A DNA stretch of 64,000 bases from Paracoccus laeviglucosivorans. Its GTDB lineage: Bacteria > Pseudomonadota > Alphaproteobacteria > Rhodobacterales > Rhodobacteraceae. Positions 43,776 through 52,810 of this stretch are shown piece after piece; the first letter of the stretch is position 1; the number at the start of each line of letters is the position of its first letter. The position numbers and the translations under genes are program-made. The notes under the pieces are model-generated. The model was not told the origin of the DNA. It saw only the letters and a list, made by a program, of their open reading frames with translations, and did no database searches. The stretch lies in contig NZ_FXTK01000009.1 of NCBI RefSeq assembly GCF_900182695.1, positions 1 through 64,000 on the forward strand, written 5' to 3'.

Positions 43776-44969
43776 TTATAGCGGCCCGGTCTGGAACAGC
43801 CGCACCTTTAATCCGCCATGCGCGACATAGGGTCCGGGTTCGCGGAGCGGCAGGCCGGTGGCGCGGGCAAGCTGGGCATCGCTGGTGACGATGCCGACGC
43901 GCCAGCCGGTGAAACGGCTGCGGAGCACCTCTCCCATCGCGGCGTGCAGGCCGAAAAGCGGGCCCTTGTTGCCGATCCGCGCGCCGTAAGGAGGGTTTAT
44001 GATGACCAGACCCGGCGGACCTTCCGGCGGCTGGATGTCGCTGATCGACAGGTTCTGGAAATCGGTGAAATCGGCCAGCCCCGCGCGGTCTGCGTTTTCC
44101 CGGCTCATGCGGATCGCGCCGGGGTCGCGGTCGCTGCCGTAAAAACGCAGCGCCGTTTGGGGCGTGACGGGTTTGCGCAGATCGGCCCACGCATCCGCGT
44201 CAAAGCTGGTGAACTGCTCGAACGCAAAGCTGCGCAGGCGTCCGGGGTGCAGTCCCGCCGCGATTTCCGCCGCCTCGATGACGAAGGTGCCTGAACCGCA
44301 CATCGGGTCCAGCACCGGCTCGTGCCCGGTGAATCCGCATTGCGCCAGAAACATCGCGGCCATGGTTTCGCGCATGGGCGCCTTGCCGACCGCCTGCTTG
44401 TGCCCACGCCGGTGCAGGCTGTCGCCCGAGCTGTCAAGGCTGATGGTGCAAAGATCGTCCTCGATCCGCACCTTGATCGTGATTGGCGCATCATCCGCAA
44501 TCGTCGCGCCGATGCTGTCTTTCAGTGCCGCCTCGATCCGCTGGGTGATGGCGCCTGCGTGATAGATGCGGGACTTGCGGCTGGTCGCCTCGACCCGCAG
44601 GGTGCTGCCGGGATGCAGGAAATCGGCCCAGGGAAACCGATGGGCGCGCTTGTCCAGCTGCGCCGGGTGCATGGCGCGGAAACTGCCGATCCGCACCAGA
44701 ACGCGGGTCGCGCCGCGAATGCTAAGGTTCGCGCGCCAGACATCCGCCCAGCCGCCTATATAGGTGACGCCGCCTGGCTGGATCTGGGGCGCATGGCCCA
44801 GGGCCCGCACCTCGTCGGCCAGCGGATCTTCAAGCCCCGGCGTGGCGACAAGGAAAATCTCCATCCGCGACTGGTCCGCCGCCAAGGGCGCGGGTTCGGG
44901 GCGTTCGACAGGGGCAGCGGTAGCCGTGGGCTTTGCGGGCTTGGCTCGGTTCGTCTTGGGGCGCATCAT
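43776..44969 (-). CDS. THUMP-domain RNA methyltransferase (RlmL N-half type)
   Basis: This 397-aa protein has an N-terminal low-complexity basic/proline segment, a THUMP RNA-binding domain (about residues 40-150) and a class-I methyltransferase core. The core has SAM motif LDPMCGSGTFVIEAA and catalytic NPPYGARIG. It should methylate N2 of a guanosine in rRNA, like the RlmL N-terminal half or YpsC. The start is uncertain (44969 or 44966). It is a single gene. Confidence 0.88.
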   Translation of the reverse strand: MMRPKTNRAKPAKPTATAAPVERPEPAPLAADQSRMEIFLVATPGLEDPLADEVRALGHAPQIQPGGVTYIGGWADVWRANLSIRGATRVLVRIGSFRAMHPAQLDKRAHRFPWADFLHPGSTLRVEATSRKSRIYHAGAITQRIEAALKDSIGATIADDAPITIKVRIEDDLCTISLDSSGDSLHRRGHKQAVGKAPMRETMAAMFLAQCGFTGHEPVLDPMCGSGTFVIEAAEIAAGLHPGRLRSFAFEQFTSFDADAWADLRKPVTPQTALRFYGSDRDPGAIRMSRENADRAGLADFTDFQNLSISDIQPPEGPPGLVIINPPYGARIGNKGPLFGLHAAMGEVLRSRFTGWRVGIVTSDAQLARATGLPLREPGPYVAHGGLKVRLFQTGPL

Positions 44970-45121
44970 GGTCCGGCAAAAATGGTCCCGCATCATGCGC
45001 GTTTTGCGCTGGATTGGCAAATCGCCCACTTTGTCGCCATCTTAGCGACAGAGTTCCCTGAAAGGCGCCATTTTCAGCCACAATCCCGACCGCTATCTTG
45101 GTCCCAACAAAGGAGATCATC

Positions 45122-45916
45122 ATGGCAACCAGCGACGCCCCCATCCAGATCGGTCAGGTCGTGCTGACCGTCAACGACCTGACGAAAGTCGGGGATTACT
45201 ATCAACGGATCATCGGTCTGCATCGCCTGTCCGGCGACGGCGAAACGCAGGTTCTGGGCGTGGGCCGCAAGCCCCTGCTGGAACTGCGCCGCGACCCCGC
45301 CGCCCGCCATCGCCCGTCCGAGGCGGGGCTGTTTCACACCGCGTTTCTTTTGCCCGATCATCAGGCTTTGGCCGACTGGCTGCGCCATGTCGCGACAAAC
45401 CAGATCCAGCTTGACGGCGCGTCCGACCATCTGGTCAGCGAGGCGATCTACCTGCGCGACCCCGAAGGCAACGGGATCGAGGTCTATGTCGATCGCCCCC
45501 GCGACCAGTGGAAATGGATCGGCAATGAGGTCGAGATGGACACCGCCCGTCTGGATGTGCAGGCGCTGCTGGATCAGGGCCGCACATGGCAGGCCGCACC
45601 GGACGGCACGGTCGTGGGTCACGTGCACCTGCAGGTCGGCGACGTTGCATTGGCCGAGGGGTTCGTGATGAACGACCTGAACATGGACCGCACCTCGCAC
45701 CGCTTCGGAGCCAGCTTCTTTTCCAGCGGCGGGTATCACCACCATCTGGCGGGCAATATCTGGAACAGTCGCGGCGCGCGCCAGCGCAGCGCCAACGCCA
45801 CCGGTCTGGCCGAGGTCGTGCTGGAAGCCGATGCCGACGCCTTGGCGACGCTCAGCGCCCGCGAATTCACCGACCCTTGGGGCACGCGCTTCAGCGTGCG
45901 TCCGAAAGTTTCGTAA
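45122..45916 (+). CDS. VOC-family dioxygenase-like protein (CatE-like)
   Basis: This 264-aa protein has two vicinal-oxygen-chelate modules. The first begins IGQVVLTVNDLTKVGDYYQ, and the second contains GHVHLQVGDVALAEGFVMN, with later SSGGYHHHLAGNIW. The length and order match the YfiE/CatE-type catechol 2,3-dioxygenase-like group, whose real substrate is often unknown. An AAAGGAG site precedes the ATG by 7 nt. It lies next to the siderophore importer in a convergent orientation; a link to catechol turnover is possible but unproven. Confidence 0.82.
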   Translation: MATSDAPIQIGQVVLTVNDLTKVGDYYQRIIGLHRLSGDGETQVLGVGRKPLLELRRDPAARHRPSEAGLFHTAFLLPDHQALADWLRHVATNQIQLDGASDHLVSEAIYLRDPEGNGIEVYVDRPRDQWKWIGNEVEMDTARLDVQALLDQGRTWQAAPDGTVVGHVHLQVGDVALAEGFVMNDLNMDRTSHRFGASFFSSGGYHHHLAGNIWNSRGARQRSANATGLAEVVLEADADALATLSAREFTDPWGTRFSVRPKVS

Positions 45917-45922
45917 CCAGTT

Positions 45923-46678
45923 TCAGACGTGATGCAGCACCAGCGGGCGACCGTTATGGCTGCTGACCGTCACCGGTGTATCGTAAAGATCGCTTAGGGT
46001 CGCCTCGTTCAGAACCGCCTTTGGCGGGCCTTCTGCAACGATGCGGCCCTGTTTCATGGCCACGATGTGATCGGCCCATGCGGCGGCGTAGTTCACCTCA
46101 TGGATCACGGTCACGACGCTTTTGCCGCCCGCCACCAGCCCGGCAAGCCGCGCCATCAGGCTGCGGGCATGGGCCATGTCCAGATTGTTCAGCGGCTCGT
46201 CCAGCAGCAGCCAATCGGTATCCTGCGCAACGGTCATTGCCAGATAGGCGCGTTGGGCCTGTCCGCCCGACACCTCATCCAGAAAGCGGTCGCCTAGATC
46301 GGTCAGGGCGAAAGCCCGCAGGGCATCCGTCACGGCATCCTTGTCGGTGGGGGTCGGGCGACCGCGGTGACGCGGCCAGCGGCCAAAGCCTACCAATTCG
46401 CGCAGGCGCAGGCGGCTGGCGATGGCGGTCTGCTGCCCAAGGATCGCCATTTGCAGTGCCAGCGTTTCAGTCGGCGTGGCGGCAATGTCCGCACCGTCCA
46501 GCGTGACGCGGCCCGATTGCAACGGCTCCAGCCGTCCGATCAGGCGCAGCAGCGTGGATTTGCCCGCGCCATTCGGACCGATCAGCGCCGTCAGCTTGCC
46601 CTTGGGCAGATCGGTCCGGATCTCGTGCAGGATCGGCGTGCGGCCGATGCGATGGGAAAGCCCCGTCACGCGGATCAT
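45923..46678 (-). CDS. Iron-siderophore ABC transporter ATP-binding protein
   Basis: This 251-aa ATPase of the FecE/FepC type has Walker A GPNGAGKST, signature VSGGQAQRAYLAM, Walker B WLLLDEPLNNLD and an H-loop in VIHEVNYAAAW. The sequence type (MIRVTGLSHRIGRTPILHEI) is closest to importers of catecholate siderophores such as YclP and VctC. It ends the four-gene importer operon and overlaps the permease by ATGA. Confidence 0.9.
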   Translation of the reverse strand: MIRVTGLSHRIGRTPILHEIRTDLPKGKLTALIGPNGAGKSTLLRLIGRLEPLQSGRVTLDGADIAATPTETLALQMAILGQQTAIASRLRLRELVGFGRWPRHRGRPTPTDKDAVTDALRAFALTDLGDRFLDEVSGGQAQRAYLAMTVAQDTDWLLLDEPLNNLDMAHARSLMARLAGLVAGGKSVVTVIHEVNYAAAWADHIVAMKQGRIVAEGPPKAVLNEATLSDLYDTPVTVSSHNGRPLVLHHV

Positions 46679-47619
46679 CGGATGCGTCCTTTCACCAGCA
46701 GGAACAGGAAGAACAGCCCGCCCGCGAATTCGATCACGACGGACAGGAACGCGGCCTGCCCCAGCGCGCGTTCGAACACCAGCTGTCCCGCGATCAGGAT
46801 CAGCGTCCCGATGGCGGCGCTGGCGGGGATCAGGGCTGCATGGCGCGGGCTGCGGATCAGCCCATGCGTCAGCCCGGCGACCAGCAGGCCAAAGAACGTG
46901 ATCGGTCCGACCAGCGCCGTCGAGACCGAGATCAGCACTGCGACCAGCGCCAGGGCCGCCAGCACGACGCGCCCATGCCGCAGCCCCAGCGACACGGCGG
47001 CATCGCGCCCCAGCGCCAGCACGTCCAGCCGCTCCGCCAACCGCATCGCCGCCAGCCCTGCGATCAGCGTCAGGCCCCCCGCGACGGGCAGCAGCGCGGC
47101 ATCGACCCGGCTGAAGCTGGCAAAGCTGGATTGTTGGACGACCGCATATTCGTTGGGGTCCAGCACCCGCCCGATAAAAGCATTCGCCGATCGAAACATG
47201 ACGCCCAAAATCACGCCGGTCAGGATGGTTCGGGGAATGTCGCGCACCCCCTGCCCCAGCAATGTGCCGAACAGCAGGCAGGCCAGCACGGCCATGACCG
47301 CCACCTCGCCGCCGAATTTCGTCCAGATGGGCAGGCTGACGAAACCCGTGATCCCCAATGAGGCAACAAGCAGCGTCTGCAGCAGCATATACAGCGAATC
47401 GAAGCCCATGATCTGCGGTGTCAGCACGCGGTTCGCGGCGACGGTCTGGAACAGGACCGTGGCGATCCCGGTGGATATGCCGACCAGCGCCAGCCCGGCC
47501 AGACGCTCGGCCCGCAGGCCAAGGATGAAGGCGCGGCCATTGCCGTCTGGCAAGCCGTGAAACATCCAGACGGTTGCGGTCAGCCCCAGCAGCACGGTGA
47601 TCAGCGCCCCCTTAGCCAT
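46675..47619 (-). CDS. Iron-siderophore ABC transporter permease (second subunit)
   Basis: This 314-aa FecCD-family permease has about nine to ten helices. It shows LRAERLAGLALVGISTGIAT and the ATPase-contact loop (GPITFFGLLVAGLTHGLI). It pairs with the other permease to form the inner-membrane channel. It starts at MAKGALITVLLGL and overlaps that gene by 8 bp. Confidence 0.9.
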   Translation of the reverse strand: MAKGALITVLLGLTATVWMFHGLPDGNGRAFILGLRAERLAGLALVGISTGIATVLFQTVAANRVLTPQIMGFDSLYMLLQTLLVASLGITGFVSLPIWTKFGGEVAVMAVLACLLFGTLLGQGVRDIPRTILTGVILGVMFRSANAFIGRVLDPNEYAVVQQSSFASFSRVDAALLPVAGGLTLIAGLAAMRLAERLDVLALGRDAAVSLGLRHGRVVLAALALVAVLISVSTALVGPITFFGLLVAGLTHGLIRSPRHAALIPASAAIGTLILIAGQLVFERALGQAAFLSVVIEFAGGLFFLFLLVKGRIR

Positions 47620-48565
47620 GCGCGGGCCTGCGATACAAAAGCCACAGGAAGATCGCGGCGCCGACGATGCCCAGAACCATGCCCACCGGGATCTCATACG
47701 GGTAACGGATCAGCCGCCCCGCCAGATCGCAGCCCAGCAGCAGCACCGCCCCCCACAGCGCCACCACCGGGATCGAGGCGCGCAGGTTGTCGCCCATGAT
47801 CCGCGCCACGATATTGGGCACGACCAGCCCCACAAAGGGGATCAGCCCGACCGTAGTGATGACCAGCGCCGTGACCACGGCCACCACCGCAAGCCCCAGC
47901 CGCATCACTGCATCGGGCGACAGGCCCAGCCCGCTCGCCACGCCGTCGCCAAGACCAAGGATCGCAAAGCGGTCGGCGGCGAACCATGCCAGCCCCGCCG
48001 CGATCGCCGCGACCCAAAGCTGCTCATACCGTCCGGCGATGACGCCCGAGAATTCGCCCGCCATCAGCCAACTGTTGACGTATTGCAGCAGATCGGTCTG
48101 AAACCCCACGAATGTCGCGACCGAGCCAAGGACGCCGGACAGCACCAGCCCGGCGATGGGGACCAGCATCACCTCTCGCACCGGCAGGCGGCGGATGATC
48201 AGGATGAATATCGCGGTCCCGGCCATGGCGGCCAGACTGGCTGCGCCCATCTTGGCCCAGATCGGGGCCGAGGGCGCAAGGATCGTCACCGCCAGCAACC
48301 CCAGCGCCGCGCTTTCGGCGGTTCCCGTCGTCTCGGGTCCGACAAAGCGGTTGCGGACAAGCGCCTGCAATACCACGCCCGCGACGGCCAGCGCCGCGCC
48401 GGTCAGCACCACGGCCAGCGTGCGCGGCAGGCGCGATTCCAGCAGAACCAGCGCGGCTTGCGGGTCGCGCGTGGCGTCAAGGATGCTGATGCTGGCGGCG
48501 CCGACGGTCAGGCTGGCGCAGATCAGCGCGGCCAGAACCAGCAGGACGGCTGGCAGTCGTGTCAT
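47612..48565 (-). CDS. Iron-siderophore ABC transporter permease (first subunit)
   Basis: This 317-aa FecCD-family permease has RLPRTLAVVLTGAALAVAGV near the N-terminus and GLIPFVGLVVPNIVARIMGD as the coupling loop. It overlaps the binding-protein gene by ATGA and the second permease by 8 bp, a tight operon as in the YclNOPQ or VctPDGC systems. Confidence 0.9.
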   Translation of the reverse strand: MTRLPAVLLVLAALICASLTVGAASISILDATRDPQAALVLLESRLPRTLAVVLTGAALAVAGVVLQALVRNRFVGPETTGTAESAALGLLAVTILAPSAPIWAKMGAASLAAMAGTAIFILIIRRLPVREVMLVPIAGLVLSGVLGSVATFVGFQTDLLQYVNSWLMAGEFSGVIAGRYEQLWVAAIAAGLAWFAADRFAILGLGDGVASGLGLSPDAVMRLGLAVVAVVTALVITTVGLIPFVGLVVPNIVARIMGDNLRASIPVVALWGAVLLLGCDLAGRLIRYPYEIPVGMVLGIVGAAIFLWLLYRRPAHG

Positions 48566-49455
48566 CCCTTGGTCAGCGCCGCCTGCAACTGGCCCAGCAG
48601 GTTCATCGTCGAGGTATAGCCCCCCGCCGAGATATAGGCATCCGCCGAATCCAGATAGACGACATGCCCGGCCTTCCAGGCCTTGGTGCCCTGCACCAGC
48701 GGATTGTCCAGCGTGGCCTTGGCCGATTGCCCGGCTTCGCCGACGGCTGCGCCCCGGTCGATCACGAACAGCCAGTCGGGATCGGCTTCGGCGATGAATT
48801 CATAGCTGACGGCATCGCCGTGATTGGCCTCGTTGATCCGGGCAGTTGCGGGGGCCATCCCCGTCGCCTCGTGCAGCCAGCCAAAGCGGGAATTCGCGCC
48901 ATAGGCCGCCAGCTTCGGGCCGTTGGTCATCACGATCAGCGCATTGCCCTGACCCTGACCCGCCGCTTTGACGGCGGCGATGCGTTCGTCCAGCGCGGCC
49001 AGCAATTGTGCCGCCTTGTCGGACTTTTCGAACAACGCGCCATAGGTTTCGATCCGGGCGCGGGCATCGGGCAGCAGCGCCTCTCCGATGGTCATGTCGA
49101 TGGCGGGGGCGACCTGCTCGACCGCGGATTTCTGCGCGGCGGAGCGCCCGCCAAGCACCACCAGATCGGGGGCCAGACCGGCCAGCGTTTCAAGGTTGGG
49201 CTCAAACAGCGTGCCCACGACTGTCGCGTTCGCAGCCGCGTCGTCCAGATAATTCACATACAGCTTGTCCGGTACACCCACCGGGGTCACGCCAAGCGCG
49301 GCCAGCGTATCCAGCGCGGGCAGGTCATAGACCACCACTTTTTCGGGCATGGCGCTGATCGTCACCGGCCCAAGCGCGGTCGGAACCGCGACCTCGGCCA
49401 ATGCGGCGGAACCAAGCGAAATGGCCAGAACGACCGAAAGGGCGAATGCGCGCAT
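48562..49455 (-). CDS. Iron-siderophore ABC transporter substrate-binding protein
   Basis: This 297-aa periplasmic protein has a signal peptide (MRAFALSVVLAISLGSAALA) and the class III binding-protein fold (VYDLPALDTLAALGVTPVG, LAGLAPDLVVLGGRSA). It resembles YclQ and FatB-type receptors of catecholate siderophores. It lacks a lipobox, so it is soluble. It is first in the importer operon. The siderophore genes 2 kb away suggest it imports the product or its ferric form; this is inference. Confidence 0.85.
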   Translation of the reverse strand: MRAFALSVVLAISLGSAALAEVAVPTALGPVTISAMPEKVVVYDLPALDTLAALGVTPVGVPDKLYVNYLDDAAANATVVGTLFEPNLETLAGLAPDLVVLGGRSAAQKSAVEQVAPAIDMTIGEALLPDARARIETYGALFEKSDKAAQLLAALDERIAAVKAAGQGQGNALIVMTNGPKLAAYGANSRFGWLHEATGMAPATARINEANHGDAVSYEFIAEADPDWLFVIDRGAAVGEAGQSAKATLDNPLVQGTKAWKAGHVVYLDSADAYISAGGYTSTMNLLGQLQAALTKG

Positions 49456-49534
49456 GATTGGACCTTTCCCAGATGGATCAGCGCCGGGGTAAAGGCTTGA
49501 TCCCCCAAGGTCCAGTCAAAACTAATCGAAACGC

Positions 49535-50332
49535 TCAGGATTGACCGTCAGGTTGCCATCGGCGGTCGATGCGCGTGAATTTCAGGATCTCGGGGTCACG
49601 GAACCCGCTTTCGTTCATCGGCGCGACATGGCGTTCGATCCGCAGATCCGGGCCGTCGAAATCCAGCACGGCGAATTCGTTCTGCAGATCATCCTCACGC
49701 GCGCAAAGCGCGGTGCCGCCCTGAATTTGCAGGATGCCGCGGCCTTCGGGGCCAAGAAATGCGCCGACCGACCAGATATGCAGATGCCCGGTCAGGACGA
49801 CCTGAATGCCCTGCAATTCGAACAGTGCCAAAGCCTCGGGCGCGCCGCGCATCAGCGCCTTGTCGATTTCGGGCCGCTGCTGCATCGGGTGGTGCATGGC
49901 GACGATGTTGACGCATTTCGGCTCGATCCCATCGACCACGCGCCGCATCTGGGTCGAGGTCAGAACCCCGCGCTGCCACGCCATCGGATCGACGCTGTTG
50001 ACGCCCTGCACGCGCAGATTGCCGACATGGCCCACCGGCTCCATGTTCTGCGCAATCGCCCGCTTGTACCGCTTGTAAGGCTTCGTCATCCGATCAGCCA
50101 GTTTATACAGCGGGATGTCGTGATTGCCCGGCACGGCGATCAGCGGAGCTTCGATCTGGCGCAGAAAGGCCGCCGCCTGCGCAAACTGGGCCGAGCGTCC
50201 GCGATGGGTCAGATCGCCCGTCACCACCACCAGATCGGCATTGGCGCGGTTCACGCGGTCCAGAAGCGGATAGATCAGTGATTCCCGCTCATACCCGAAA
50301 TGCAGGTCGGACAGATGCACCAGTCGCGTCAT
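49535..50332 (-). CDS. Calcineurin-like metallophosphoesterase
   Basis: This 265-aa phosphoesterase has the full motif set: HLSDLHFG (Asp-x-His), VVTGDLTHRG (GD), VPGNHD (GNHD) and VLTGHLHIWS (GHxH), so its metal site is complete. The substrate is unknown. Its start overlaps the lipid-kinase gene stop (ATGA), so the two are translationally coupled and may act on the same phospholipid or phosphate pathway. Confidence 0.85.
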   Translation of the reverse strand: MTRLVHLSDLHFGYERESLIYPLLDRVNRANADLVVVTGDLTHRGRSAQFAQAAAFLRQIEAPLIAVPGNHDIPLYKLADRMTKPYKRYKRAIAQNMEPVGHVGNLRVQGVNSVDPMAWQRGVLTSTQMRRVVDGIEPKCVNIVAMHHPMQQRPEIDKALMRGAPEALALFELQGIQVVLTGHLHIWSVGAFLGPEGRGILQIQGGTALCAREDDLQNEFAVLDFDGPDLRIERHVAPMNESGFRDPEILKFTRIDRRWQPDGQS

Positions 50333-51264
50333 GCCGCGTCGCGCCCCTGACTTTCGGCGGGGACCAGAACGGCCAGCGCATGATGCCGCACCCGGACGCG
50401 AAACGGCGAATCCATCCACGTCTTTTCGCCGTCATGCGCGACATATTCATGCTTTGGCAGGGTCTCCAGCTCCATCTCCTCGGCGGCGATCAGGTCGAAG
50501 TCGTGATACCGCGCCGTCTTGCCCATGGCGAGCCGCAGCGCCGCCTTGACCAGCGGCGCGGGCCGCTGCGCCCGTGCGACCAGCAGGGCCACCTTGCCGT
50601 CGCGGATGTCCTGCGCGCCCTCCAGTCCAAAGACCTCAAGCTGATAGGCGCTTTTGGCGACAAAGGCGAGCGCGGTGGTAAAGCGCCGCTCGGTCCCGTT
50701 CGCGCGCACGACCAGTTTCAAGGGGTGGCGCAGGTTCCACAGCGCCGCGACCGCAGACCAATAGGCGGCAATGCGCGACCGGCCCCAACGCTTATAGATG
50801 CTTTCGCGCCGCTTCAGGATTTCGGGATAGGCGCCAAAGCTGCAATTGTTCAGAAAGATCATGCCGTTCATTTCGCCGACATGGATGCGGCGCAGCATGG
50901 GCGCGTCGAAAATCTTCAACGCCTCATCGACGGTTTCGCCCGATCCCAGATCGCGCGCGAAATAATTGAAGGTGCCGCCGGGGATGACCACCATCGCGGC
51001 ATCGGTCCCGGTGACGGCGCTGGCCACCGCCGCCTGCGTCCCGTCGCCCCCCGCCGCCACGATCAGATCGAAGCCCTGTTCGACAGCATCGCGTGCGATG
51101 GCCAGCAGATCCTCGCCCTTTTCGACCTTGCGGATATCCAGTTCCGCCACGCGGCCCGACAGCCTTTCGTGCAATTGCGTGGCAATCGTCGGCCCCGCCT
51201 TGCGGCCCGAACCGACATTTACCACCGCGCAGACCCGTGCCTTTGACAGTTCAAACTGTGCCAT
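50329..51264 (-). CDS. Diacylglycerol/sphingosine kinase-family lipid kinase
   Basis: This 311-aa protein has the DAGK catalytic core: VVNVGSGRKAG at the N-terminus and IVAAGGDGTQAAVAS carrying the GGDGT nucleotide motif. VIPGGTFNYFARDLG follows, with a YegS-like C-terminal half. It probably phosphorylates a membrane lipid. The start MAQFELSKA is chosen because the open frame further upstream is a run of unlikely sequence. It forms a pair with the phosphoesterase gene. Confidence 0.88.
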   Translation of the reverse strand: MAQFELSKARVCAVVNVGSGRKAGPTIATQLHERLSGRVAELDIRKVEKGEDLLAIARDAVEQGFDLIVAAGGDGTQAAVASAVTGTDAAMVVIPGGTFNYFARDLGSGETVDEALKIFDAPMLRRIHVGEMNGMIFLNNCSFGAYPEILKRRESIYKRWGRSRIAAYWSAVAALWNLRHPLKLVVRANGTERRFTTALAFVAKSAYQLEVFGLEGAQDIRDGKVALLVARAQRPAPLVKAALRLAMGKTARYHDFDLIAAEEMELETLPKHEYVAHDGEKTWMDSPFRVRVRHHALAVLVPAESQGRDAA

Positions 51265-51601
51265 TCCATCCTCGGCGATGCCTGCAACCACTAGCCAACC
51301 CTCTGATACCTTTTGGGTTCCGCACTGCGGCATCAAATTCGCGATGGGCGAAACTGTGCCTGCCCTAACAATCCTGACGATTTTACTTGCCTTGGATTTG
51401 GGCCTCTGACAGATTGCCGCCGGGAAGCCCAGAAGGGGTGCCGTGCGCCGCCTTCTCCCCTTCGGACGAAGGGCCTTTCGCCACCCGCGAACCGACACGA
51501 GCAGGAGAGCTTCGCCCCGTTTCACGGACCCCCATCCGTGCATCCTCCCCGGCTGCGCCACGCGCACCGCGGGGCTGAAACCCCATTCGATGAGAAAACA
51601 C
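51265..51601. other. Divergent control region between the lipid kinase and siderophore genes
   Basis: No gene is supported. A CCCTTCG/CGAAGGG hairpin lies at 51458-51473 and a GGGGCTGAAACCCC hairpin lies about 10 bp before the first siderophore gene start codons. No convincing iron-box or promoter hexamers are seen, although TTGCCT and CAGATT are separated by 17 bp near 51389-51417. Confidence 0.4.
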
Positions 51602-52807
51602 ATGAACATTCGCATGTCAGAGGCCATCGAGACATTGGCACCGCGCACGCAGCATCCTGTGCTGTTTGCGTTTGACGGTCCGCAGGGCCGGGTGATCGGA
51701 CGCGGCGCGCCGATTCCCCTGCCACGCGGAACGATGACAACCCTGGCCGCGCGCGTGGACCGCGCCTTGGCCAGCGCAGGTAGCGGCGCGATCCTTGGCG
51801 GTGCGCTGCCCTTTGAACGCGACGACGCCGATTGTCTGTGGCTGTGCCCGGCCAGTGCCAGAACCGACGACGCCCCCGACGCCGACGGCCAAGGCGTGCT
51901 GCCGCTGCGCGACTGGAACCTGTCGGCGCAGCCTGCTGCGGGCGATTACGCGGCCGCCGTCGATCACGCCCTGCGCATCATGCAGGACGAGGCCGGCAAG
52001 CCCAATGCGCTGGAAAAGATCGTCCTTGCCCGCAGCCTGCTGATCGAGGCGGGCGTGGAAATCCCGGTTCCGGCGCTGATGGCGCGGCTGGGGGCGGATC
52101 CGGCTGTCACCGCATTCCGCGTGGCCCTGCCCGCACAGGGCAATGCCGCACGGCGCACGCTTTGCGGCGCGACGCCGGAACTGCTGCTGGAAAAGCGGGG
52201 CCGGGCGATTTCCTCGCATCCGCTGGCGGGGTCGGCGCGGCGTCTGGCCGATGCGGCGCTGGACCGTGCCAATGCCGAGGCGTTGCGGCATTCGGAAAAG
52301 GACCATCGCGAACATGCTTTCGTGGTGGAATACATCATGGACGTGCTGTCGCCCCATTGTCGCCGACTTGCCGCGCCGCAGGGCACGACCCTGACCAACA
52401 CCCGCAGCATGTGGCATCTGGGCACCCGGATCGAGGGCGAGCTGACCGATCCCGACACGCCCTCGGTCGTGCTGGCGGCGCTGCTGCATCCCACGCCCGC
52501 TGTCTGCGGTGCGCCGATGCGCCGCGCCTATGACCTGATCGGCGCGCTTGAGGCATTCCCGCGCGATTTCTATGCCGGGGCGGTCGGCTGGTGCGATGCC
52601 AAGGGCGACGGCGCTTGGCAGGTCGCCATCCGCTGCGCAGAAATCAGTGGCTCGCAGGCCCGGCTTTATGCGGGGGCGGGCATCGTTCCCGGCTCGGACC
52701 CGATGGCCGAGGCGGCTGAAACCGGCGCCAAGTTCGGCGCCTTCCTGACCGCCCTTGGGCTGCCGCTGGATGCGGGGCTTTCGGGCGTGAACAAAGTGAC
52801 GGAGTAA
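51602..52807 (+). CDS. dhbC: Isochorismate synthase
   Basis: This 401-aa enzyme converts chorismate to isochorismate, the entry step to 2,3-dihydroxybenzoate (DHB). It has the chorismate-binding fold with KIVLARSLLIEAG, SHPLAGSARRL, SEKDHREHAFVV (catalytic Glu region) and LHPTPAVCGAP followed by RDFYAGAVGW. Length and motifs match EntC/DhbC. The start is uncertain between 51590, 51602 and 51614, as none has a strong ribosome-binding site. It is the first of three overlapping or adjacent plus-strand DHB genes. Confidence 0.93.
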   Translation: MNIRMSEAIETLAPRTQHPVLFAFDGPQGRVIGRGAPIPLPRGTMTTLAARVDRALASAGSGAILGGALPFERDDADCLWLCPASARTDDAPDADGQGVLPLRDWNLSAQPAAGDYAAAVDHALRIMQDEAGKPNALEKIVLARSLLIEAGVEIPVPALMARLGADPAVTAFRVALPAQGNAARRTLCGATPELLLEKRGRAISSHPLAGSARRLADAALDRANAEALRHSEKDHREHAFVVEYIMDVLSPHCRRLAAPQGTTLTNTRSMWHLGTRIEGELTDPDTPSVVLAALLHPTPAVCGAPMRRAYDLIGALEAFPRDFYAGAVGWCDAKGDGAWQVAIRCAEISGSQARLYAGAGIVPGSDPMAEAAETGAKFGAFLTALGLPLDAGLSGVNKVTE

Positions 52808-52810
52808 ACC

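Noticed and set aside
51387-51578. Leader peptide upstream of the isochorismate synthase gene
   Set aside because: The frame has no ribosome-binding site and low-complexity content; hairpins in the region are not arranged as an attenuator that I can defend.
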